Translations under genes and position numbers: made by a program
Assembly (NCBI GenBank): GCA_039583875.1
Contig: CM077149.1
Span: 25,805,194 to 25,869,193, forward strand
Direction of reading: 5' to 3'
Source of the DNA: Platanthera guangdongensis
Taxonomy: Eukaryota > Streptophyta > Magnoliopsida > Asparagales > Orchidaceae
DNA length: 64,000 nucleotides
In this document: positions 24,169 through 32,901 of the stretch, one piece after another
How the letters are laid out: every line of letters begins with the position of its first letter
How positions within the stretch are numbered: the stretch's first letter is position 1
The notes under the pieces: generated by a model
The model's database searches: none
Seen by the model: only the letters and a program-made list of their open reading frames with translations
What the model was told of the DNA's origin: nothing

Positions 24169-25070
24169 GGTAGCTAACCTCTCAGGCATCAGCCGCCATG
24201 GCCAGGCGGTGACAGTAGAGCGGGCATCTCTACTACTCTGCGGGTATCCACACTACTTCCCCTAGGCCTCCGTACGCCTCAACGCTAAGAACACAACAGC
24301 GGAGCCCATACATACTATGGCCCAGCGGGAGACTCGGGTACATGTGCACCAAGGACCAAGCCCCGAACTGACCTTGTGTGACCCGGAAGGAGCCTTAGAG
24401 TGAGCACGACGACCAAGCCCAACCGTTCACCTGGCACAGAAGGAGCCCCGGGATGTGAACACCGAGTACCAAGCCCAACCGCCCAAAGTCTAACTGTCGA
24501 CTCCCGTCGGTGTGACGACTGGCGAGCCCGTAGACCTGCCACACTATCCTTAACCCAGGATTACGACACCGCGTGTCGACTCACACCCAATTCAAATTCC
24601 ACATCATCGTGATATGGAAGGAGCCTTAGGAAAAAGGCACGAGGACCAAGCCCAACCATCCACCTGTCACGGAAGGAGCCCCGAGACGTGAACACCGCGG
24701 ACCAAGCCCAACCGTCCGTTTGTCTCATCTCAAGCTATCCAAGCTTGCGATGGTCAACACCGCACTTACATCCCTTCCCAATACTACCCGTAGGGAGCCG
24801 ACGCTCTAAGTATTGGACTACTAAATTTCATTCATCAGTCGAACATACACCTGGCCATAATTTATCATCCCATATGACATCCCAAATGATCCAAACATAA
24901 TACATATATGGTGCACATATAATAATCTACCAATTTCTATCAAGTCATTCCGTTCAAGTAATCTTGCATCACAATTCGATTATAAGAGATCTGCTTCCAA
25001 CATGATATAACAAGATATGCATCTATAACAACCTACCAAATTCTATCAAGTAAATTCAATTAAGTAGGCT
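24169..25070 (-). repeat. E-family gypsy LTR F, middle part
   Basis: Matches the E LTR from about 14682 (TAGCTAACCTCT, CTAGGCCTCCGTA, CAACGCTAAGAACACAAC). It contains degenerate tandem units of GACCAAGCCCAACC plus GGAAGGAGCC (24345-24730). It is cut at 25070 by insertion of element D, whose target duplication is AGGCT, and resumes at 37961. Confidence 0.85.
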
Positions 25071-25215
25071 TGTTGGGTACATTGGTTTTAATGTACCTGA
25101 TTTGAAGAAGCCTCACCCTACTCAATGATATACATCAAAATGTATTTGATGTATTTTGAGTTACTTGTGCAGGTTAAGTATTTGCAGGACTGAAGCAAAA
25201 AGTTTCTAAGTCCAT

Positions 25216-26105
25216 GTGTCGACACCCAGAGGGAAAGTGACGACACTTAAGAAGACTTGTGTCGACACCCAGACAAGCAGTGTCGACACTTGGAGTCATT
25301 GTGTCGACACCTGGGATGCAGAGTCGATACCAGACAGAAAGTGTCGACACAAGGAGCTGTGTCGACACTCAGTGAAGAAAAGTGCAGTAAAGTTGTATCG
25401 ACACTTAGCAGCAGTGTCGACACCTAGAAGGACTGTGTCTACACCAGAAAGTGTCGACACTTGGAGCTGTGTCGACACTCAGCAAAAGTTAGCAGAGACT
25501 AAGTATAAGTGTCGACACCCAGAATAATGTGTCGACACTCAACAGAAGAGTCAGCACTTAAAGTAAGTGTCGACACCCAGAACAATGTGTCGACACACAA
25601 CAAAAGAGTCAACACTTAAAGAAAGTGTCGACACATGGAGCTATGTCGACACTTAGCAAAGAACAGCAAGATCAACAAATTATTCTAAGTACAAGTGTCG
25701 ACACTATGGGAATGTGTCGACACTCAGCTGAAGTCTCAACAAGAAGAAGAATGTGTCGACACAAGGAGCTGTGTCGACACTTAGCAAGTATCAACACTGA
25801 AGACATGTGTCGACACCAAGAAGTAGTGTCGACACTTAACAGATTCAACACATGAAGATGTGTCGACACAAAGGAGATGTGTCAACACTTAGAAGAATTC
25901 AGTAAAATACAGAAGATCAAGTACTTGTGTCGACACTCAATTTCAGTGTCGACACATGAAGAAGAAACTGTGTCGAGACATAGAATCTACAACACAAGGA
26001 GTTATGTCGACACCTTGTAGACTTGTGTCGACACTTACACAACTTGTGTCGACACTTGATCTATAAGTGTCGACACTTAAAGACAAAAAGTCTCGACACT
26101 TTCAG
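25216..26105. repeat. TGTCGACAC palindrome array (D, 5' LTR)
   Basis: I count about 28 exact TGTCGACAC words, mostly within the 10-bp palindrome GTGTCGACAC, plus near-misses (GTCTACAC, TCTCGACAC, GTCGATAC, GTCAACAC). Spacers of about 8-30 bp reuse a few words such as AAGGAGCT, TTGGAGCT and CTCAGCAA. It lies in U3 directly upstream of the TATA box. Confidence 0.96.
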
Positions 26106-26233
26106 ACAGTTAGAGAATTTTCAAGAACTGACTGGATGACTTGACAGCTACCGTTCCAGCCGGTCTACAGCACTTGTCAGAGTTGTCAGAAAACAGTTAT
26201 GGACCGGATCAGCCGGTTACCATGAAGAAGGCC

Positions 26234-26242
26234 TATAAATAG
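26234..26242 (+). promoter_or_regulatory. TATA box of D 5' LTR
   Basis: TATAAATAG within GGCCTATAAATAGGC, about 130 bp after the palindrome array and identical in the 3' LTR (37085-37093). Position in U3 before the transcribed segment fits the LTR promoter. Confidence 0.75.
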
Positions 26243-26659
26243 GCATATACAGTCTGCAGAAACTGAGTAGTAGTTGAGAGGATTTGAAAACAAGTCCAAG
26301 TGATCATTGATCAAGTTCAAAGAAGATCTAGCTTTTCAAGTGAAGATCTAAAATGTTGGAGAGAGAGAGCTCCATCCAAGAAATTAACCGTTGGAACTAG
26401 ACTGAGAAGAAGGGTTCAGATTTATTCTGGATCTTAAGAAGCAGAGATCAAGGATCAACTGCAGAAGGAGTCAATCTTATTGAGTTCTACTTTCAAGAAG
26501 GTTTGAAGAATGCTAAGTCAGATTGATTTCAACTGAGTTCTTCCAAGAACTCATCAAGAAACTCACAACTCCCCTCTCTTGTCTTTGGGTTGCTGAGTTA
26601 ACAATTGTATATTCATTTTATCTTGTAGGATCTTTTGGATCTGAGTTTTTGTAAGCCTG

Positions 26660-26800
26660 TAATTATAAAGGCTGAGTGTAGAGCTTGAGAGCCTGAGTGT
26701 AGGAGATTGAAATCTCTGAGTGTAGGCCTTGGTGGCTGAGTGTAGGCCTTGGTGGCTGAGTGTAGGCCTTTGTGGCTGAGTGTAGGCTTTGTGGAAAAGC
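26660..26800 (+). repeat. Tandem CTGAGTGTAGGCCTT repeats in D LTR
   Basis: At least five imperfect units of about 20-30 bp around GGCTGAGTGTAGGCCTTGGT, repeated identically in arrangement in the 3' LTR (about 37525-37660). The location is downstream of the TATA box, in the transcribed part of the LTR. Confidence 0.85.
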
Positions 26801-27060
26801 TGAGTTGTAGGGCCTTGGGCCTGAGGTGTAGGAACCAGTTTGGGTTCTGAGATAGTGGAGAAGTTTGGCCAAATCTAGTACACTGCTAGATAGGCGAAGG
26901 GGGAAAGTGGATGTACCCAAACCTTGGGGAACCACTATAAAACTGTGTGTCTTCTGTGTGCTGTGATTTGCTGTGAATATTGTGTGATTGCTGTGCAATA
27001 GTAGATTAGATTCTGTGTTAAAAACTGATTGCTGCCATAAAACGTTAAAAAGAATTTGGT

Positions 27061-27085
27061 CACCTATTCACCCCCCCTCTAGGTG
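27061..27085 (+). other. Hairpin with C-rich loop near LTR end (D)
   Basis: CACCTA and TAGGTG pair around the loop TTCACCCCCCCTC, 20 bp before the LTR end. The loop matches family A (762-793) while the stem differs in sequence but still pairs. Confidence 0.7.
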
Positions 27086-27107
27086 TTTAGGTACTATATC
27101 TTTCAAG

Positions 27108-27123
27108 TGGTATCAGAGCCAGG
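27108..27123 (+). other. Primer-binding site of element D
   Basis: TGGTATCAGAGCCAGG starts two bases after the 5' LTR end, complementary to the 3' end of initiator methionine tRNA and identical to that of element A. Confidence 0.93.
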
Positions 27124-27246
27124 TTCCTCAAAAAGGTCTAACAGTCTGAGGAGATCCTGATTGGCAGATTTAGTCTAAGTCAAATTACAGATTCAAGAAA
27201 ATCAAGAACCACGGGTTCCACAGATAATCACAAGGAATTGGGATCC

Positions 27247-29222
27247 ATGAAATTACCTATATGTAGGAAAGAGATATTTGGGATCTGGAAGGAAAGGGTA
27301 AGGCTATTTATGAAAGCCTCAGACCCTAGGATTTATATCACAGTCAAAGAGGGGCCATATGTGCCCATGAAGATATCAGTTCTAGATGCAAATCAGAGAA
27401 CACCAAAGGATTTCTCTGAAATGACAAAGGATGAGATTGTCCTAGCCACCATGGACAAAAGGGCTCAAAATATTATAGTAAGTGCCATAGATGATGCAAC
27501 TTTTCAGAATCTAATACACTATAAGACAGCGAAAGAGATGTGGGATACTCTTATTGTGTATATGGAGGGTTCTGAAGAAGTAAGGCAAGACAGAAAATCC
27601 TTGCTAAATCAAGAGTATGAAAGTTTTAGACAAGGAAAGGGTGATAGCATAACTGAGTGCTATAAGAAGTTCTATAGGATAGTGAATGAACTCATGTATT
27701 ATGGAAGAGAGTTCAGTAATTATGAACTAAATGACAAGTTTCTAAGGTCCCTAACTAAAGATTGGGACACCAAGATCTGTGCCATTAGAGAAATGGCTAA
27801 GTTGGGAGAAATTCCTCCACCTACACTGTTTGGCAAATTGTTGTCATATGAAATGCAGTTGACAGTGAGGAAAGAGGAGGAGAAATCAATAAGAAATGAA
27901 CATAAGGAAAGAACAGTAGCTTTCAAGACAGAAGCCCCCAGAAAGTACAGAGGTAAGTCACCAACTCCACCTCCAAAGGTTGTTGAATCAGAGTCAGATG
28001 AGTCTGTCAGCACAAAGTCTGAAAGCAGTGAAAGTGATGAAGACTTTGCTGCCTTCACTAGACATTTTCAGAAGTTCTTGAAGAAGAAACAGTGGAGGAC
28101 AAGACCTTCTACTTCACAGGGAAAAGAAGACTTCTATCAGAACTAAAACGTCTTCAACTGTACCTAAGCAAACTAGTGTGCTATTGCTGCAATAGACAAG
28201 GCCATGTTGTTACAGATTGTCCAGAAAAGAGAAAGGAGTCTGGTGACAGGAAGAAGACTCATTTTAAAGGCAAGAAAGAGAAGTCTTTTGTTGCCAAAAA
28301 GGAGAAGACTCTGTCAGATATTTCTTCTTCAGAAACTGAGTCAGATGATGAGGCATACATAGGGCTGTTTGCTGAAGAAGAAGAAGAAGAGTTCATGCAG
28401 ATTATGGATTCTATATATAAGCAAGAAGACTATCAGTGACAAGGACTGATGGCATTGACTGAAAATGACAAAATCCTGGAGCAGCCAGGACCCAGTAAGG
28501 TACAAAGTTCAACTTTAAGTTCAGTTTCTTGTGCCAGTACAGAATCAGATTCGTCATCATCAAATGATGATAGTGCATCTGAGTCTGAAGAAGATATTCA
28601 TCAGCTGATAAATGAATATAAAGTACTGTTGCAAGCTTATAAGAAGAGCAAGTCCCTAGCCAAAAGGCAGGCAAAGGAAATTGCTGATCTCAAAGCTACT
28701 GCAACAGAATTTGAGAAGTTATTTGATCAAAAGATTAATGAGATAGCCAGACTGAAGCACATAACAATGATTCAGATGGGGACTATCACCTATAAGAATG
28801 ATCAAATCAAGAGTCTGGAGATCAATCTTCAGAAGGAGAAGGACTTAGTTGCTAGGTTTTCTAAACCTAAGTCAGTTCTACCCATAATTGATGAGTTTGT
28901 TCATCACAAAGGTAAAGCTGGACTGGGATTTACTAGACCTGCAAGGACTGTTCAGTCCAAGTCCAAGTCCAAGGGCAAAGCCCCAACACTCAACAAGTCA
29001 GCTGTAGATAAGACAGCAAAGACAGTACCTAAGCAAAGGTACAATAAGTTTGAATGTTGGTGTTGTGGCAAGGTTGGCCACTTTGCCATGGATTGTTGGC
29101 ACAATGCTAGTGCCAAAGTGAGTAGCAAACTGCCTATTGGAAAACCAGTAGGTAGCTTTGTCAGGTTGCAAACTAACAAGTACCAAGGACCCAAGAATTC
29201 TTTGGGTTCTAAGGTTCATTAA
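27247..29222 (+). pseudogene. gag: gag of copia element D (frameshifted)
   Basis: Start ATG 27247 (MKLPICRKEIFGIWKERV). The UBN2-type gag domain fills the first ~220 codons (ELNDKFLRSLTKDWDTKI). The frame closes at TAA 28144, while the zinc-knuckle part continues in another frame from about 28092: CYCCNRQGHVVTDC (about 28181), an acidic stretch, a stop TGA at 28437, a coiled-coil-like region, and a second knuckle CWCCGKVGHFAMDC (about 29056). It ends at TAA 29220. So one frameshift and one internal stop break it. Two knuckles separated by about 290 codons is an unusual arrangement. Confidence 0.88.
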
Positions 29223-29228
29223 TCTGTT

Positions 29229-32200
29229 TTGCAGGTGAGTCTAAGTGGCCATGCCCCAACATGGTACTTGGACAGTGGTTGTTCCAAACATATGACTGGA
29301 ACTAGAGGATTACTAAGGGACTACATTCCAATCAAAGATGGTCCAAAAGTCACCTTTGGTGGTTCTGAAAAAGGAATCATCAAAGGATTTGGTAACATTT
29401 CTAGTAACTTGGTTACCATTACTCAAGTGGCTTATGTTAAAGGGTTGAAACACAACCTAATAAGTATAAGTCAATTAAGTGATGTAGGGTATGACATCTC
29501 ATTTGTTAAAAATGGTTGTCATATCAAGAGGTCAACTGATCAAGAGATCATTTTGACTGGTTATAGGAAAAGGAATGTCTATTGCTTAGACATTATGGTT
29601 GAGAACAGTGGTTCTCCAGTGTGTCTTGTAGCTGATGAGACAGTCTCTCATTGTGTCAAATGGCACAAGAGGCTAGCCCATCTTAACTACAAGACTATTG
29701 GCAAACTCTTTAGCAAAGAGTTAGTGAGGAATGGTCCTCAAGTTAAGTGTGTTAAAGATGGTATTTGCTCAGCTTGTCAAAAGGGCAAGCATACTAGATC
29801 CACCTTTAGAAGCATAGAAAACAAAGATGCTGTGAGGTGTTTATACCTCTTGCATATGGATCTCTTTGGTATAATTCCAGTTCACATCCTAGGAAGGAAG
29901 GTCTATACCTTTGTAGTTGTAGATGACTACTTAAGGTTTTCCTGGGTGTTCTTCTTAAGACAGAAATCTGAAACACCTAGTGTATTCTATAGCTTTGTCA
30001 AGCAAATTCAAAATGAACTAAACAGTACAGTGGTCAAGATTAGAAGTGAACTGAATTTCAGTCTGATAGCATGACAAAACTATGTGAAGAATTTGGGATA
30101 TTTCAAGAGTTTTCTTCACCTAGAACACCTCAGCAAAATGACATTGCTGAAAGGAAGAATAGGACCTTGATTGAGGCTGGTAGGACCCTATTAAGTGATA
30201 TATCACTACCAGAATATTTCTGGGCTGAAGCAGTTAATACTGCATGCCATGTTATAAATAGGGCTACCATCACTAAAAGCCTCAACAAGACCCCCTATGA
30301 GGTTGTGAAAGGCAGGAAACCAAACCTATCCTACTTCAGGATCTTTGGTTGTGAGTGCTTCATACTTAACAATGGAAAGTCTTACTTTACCAAGTTTGCT
30401 GCCAAGTCCCAAGAGGGAATTTTTGTTGGGTACAGCAACAACAGCAAGGCTTATAGAGTCTACAACTTGTCTACACAAGTTGTAGAAGAATCTGTACATA
30501 TAGTATTTGATGAGACTAAACTTATTAACAATGAGTTGTCTAGTAGTGTATGCAGCCCCACAGGTTTAACAAAGAAGATGGACAAGCTTAGTATAGAAGA
30601 AATACCTACTGCAAGACAGCAAGTAGAAGACAGTGGCTGTTGTCCAGGGGGAGAACTACATGTACCAATTGCTGATGAAGTTCAAGGAGTACAGCATGAT
30701 GGAGATGTTGAAGAGGTTCAACCAGAAGTCAGGATGCCTACAGCCAATAGGCATCTTAGAGATCATCCAGTAGAGCAGATTATTGGAGATCCAAGACAAG
30801 GGGTACAAACAATGAGCAGAAACCTGAATGCAGCAATCTATTCCAGTTTTCTATCTCAAGTTGAACCAAAGAAGTTTGAAGAAGCCATACTAGATCCACA
30901 ATGGACTGAAGCAATGCAAGAAGAGCTGAATAAGTTCAAGAGGTGCAAGGTCTGGGAACTTGTTCCTAAACCTAAAGACCACAATATAATAGGAACCAAG
31001 TGGATCTACAGGAATAAGATGGACGAACAAGGGGTCATCATTAAGAATAAAGCAAGATTGGTTGCTAAAGGATATAGGCAAGAAGAAGGTATTGACTTTG
31101 ATCAAACCTTTGCTCCAGTAGCCAGACTGGAAGCCATAAGGATGTTTCTTGCCTATGCAACCTTTCAAGGATTCAAGGTTTACCAAATGGATGTCAAGTC
31201 AGCATTTCTGAATGGTAATCTTAAAGTGGAAGTCTATGTGGAACAGCCATCATGTTTTGTTGATACAACTTTACCTAATCATGTCTATAGACTTAGGAAA
31301 GCTTTATATGGGTTAAAGCAAGCCCCTAGGGCTTGGTATGAAACCCTATCTAGTTTCCTCATTGAGAACAAGTTCTCAAGGGAGAAAATAGATAAGACTC
31401 TATTCTTTAGGGAATCTAGAGGCAAAGTTATACTAGTCCAAATATATGTAGATGACATTATATTTGGGTCTACTGAAAGCAGCCTTTGCAAAAAGTTTGC
31501 AAAACTTATGCAAGGTCAATTTGAGATGAGTAGTATGGGAGAGCTAAAGTTTTTCTTGGGTCTCCAAGTTAAACAGACTGAGAATGGTTTATCCATTTGT
31601 CAGTCCAAGTTCACCCTAGAAATCATAAGGAAGTATGGTATGGATTCATCCAGTACCATGAAGACTCCTATGGGGTCAAGTATGTCTCTTAGCAAGGATG
31701 ATGCAGGGAAACCTGTAGATGAAACCTTGTATAGAGGGATAGTTGGCTCCCTATTATACTTGACTGCTAGTAGACCAGATATCATGTATGCTACATGTGT
31801 CTGTGCAAGGTATCAAGCCTGCCCTAAAGAGTCTCATTTGACAGCAGTCAAAAGAATATTGAGATATCTAAAGGGCACTCCCTATCTAGGCCTCTGGTAC
31901 CCTAGGAATGGGGATTTTGAACTAACAGGTTATTTAGATGCAGACTTTGCAGGATGCAAAGAAGATAGAAAAAGCACTACTGGAACCTGTCAATTCCTAG
32001 GTGGGAGACTAATTTCATGGAGTAGCAAAAAGCAAACAAGTGTGGCTATCTGCACTGCAGAGTCAGAATATGTGGCTGCAGGAAGTTGCTGTGCTCAACT
32101 TCTGTGGATACAACATCAGCTTGAGGACTATGGAATTCAGGTAAGTAGAACTCCACTCTTTTGTGATTCTACTAGTGCTATTTCAATAGCCAATAATCTT

Positions 32201-32389
32201 GTATCCCATAGTAGAACAAAACATATTGAAATTAAATATCATTTTCTTAGGGAGCATGTAGAAAGAGAAGATATTTTATTGGAATATGTTAAAACTGATA
32301 ATCAACTAGCTGATATGTATACTAAGCCCCTAGAAGAAGCTAAGTTCAATAGGTTTAAAATTGAACTAGGTATGATCAACTTAGAGTAA
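29229..32389 (+). pseudogene. pol: pol of copia element D (one lesion in integrase)
   Basis: Protease WYLDSGCSKHMTG is at about 29262. The pre-integrase zinc region (WHKRLAHLNY ... CSACQKGKH) is at 29660-29800. The integrase core starts at HMDLFGI (about 29854). A small deletion at about 30048 removes the second catalytic Asp word and shifts frame; 30071-32389 then stays open for 772 codons. This contains [21 protein letters not shown] ([22 protein letters not shown] at 31445-31456) and RNase H ([14 protein letters not shown]) to the natural stop. The frame is the same as the gag zinc-knuckle part, separated from it by TAA 29220. Confidence 0.94.
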
Positions 32390-32421
32390 GTTTATAGAAT
32401 TGAAAATGGCTAAGTAAAAAG

Positions 32422-32750
32422 GTGTCGACACACAGAAATCTATGTGTCGACACAGAATAGTGGTGTCGACACTTCAGGAAAAAGGTGTCGACACATCTAG
32501 GAAATTGGTGTCGACACTTCTGAATATTAGTGTCGACACATGTCAAGTAGGTGTCGACACATCCAAAGTGGTGTCGACACTTAAGTTTTACTGAGAATTC
32601 TCTAAGTAAAGTCTCGACTATATGTCGAGTTGAGTGGTGTCGACACATAAACATGTGTCGACACATACAATCTGTTGACTAAACTTGTGTCGACACATAT
32701 GTGTCGAGACATTATAAGTCAGTGTCGACACTTATTGCCAGTGTCGACAC
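32422..32750. repeat. TGTCGACAC palindrome array in pol-aORF spacer (D)
   Basis: I count 13 exact TGTCGACAC words between the pol stop and the TATA box, plus TGTCGAGACAT and TCTCGACTATATGTCGAG variants. Two more words (32820, 32860) lie between TATA box and aORF. The spacer words differ from those of the LTR array, so this is not a simple recent copy of it. Confidence 0.95.
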
Positions 32751-32795
32751 AATTTAAGTTAGCTGCCCGCCTTTTCATCTTCAAAATTAGAAAGG

Positions 32796-32804
32796 TATAA
32801 ATAG
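32796..32804 (+). promoter_or_regulatory. Candidate internal TATA box before the D aORF
   Basis: TATAAATAG within GGTATAAATAGGG, identical in core to the LTR TATA box, about 98 bp before the aORF ATG at 32902 and about 45 bp after the palindrome array. The array-TATA order copies that of the LTR promoter. Promoter function is inferred. Confidence 0.65.
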
Positions 32805-32901
32805 GGTTTTGTCTTTGTTTGTCGACACGCTTTCAAAAGTTTCGAGACCAAACTTCTGTGTCGACACCTCTCTTCTCTCAAGACAAATTCTACAAACCCT
32901 A

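Larger units (their letters stand above)
25071..27105 (+). repeat. 5' LTR of copia element D
   Basis: 2035 bp from TGTTGGGTACATTGG to TATATCTTTCA. The partner LTR is 35922-37960; by eye about 38 substitutions separate them (about 1.9 percent). Order inside: palindrome array 25216-26105, TATA box 26234, GA-rich segment, tandem CTGAGTGTAGGCCTT units (26660-26800), GTGGATGTACCC...GGGGAACCACTATA block shared with family A (about 26909-26940), and the terminal hairpin 27061-27085. Confidence 0.97.

Noticed and set aside
25174..25869. Short ORFs on both strands within the TGTCGACAC arrays (also 36025-36771 and 32376-32666)
   Set aside because: The repeat unit lacks stops in several frames, so open frames reading as CRH/VDT/STL repeats arise automatically; no domain and no start context.
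25216..26105. CRISPR-like array (short palindromic repeats with variable spacers)
   Set aside because: Repeats are only 9-10 bp, spacers are 8-30 bp and reuse the same words, the block is duplicated in both LTRs of a copia element, and the DNA is from a plant with no cas genes.
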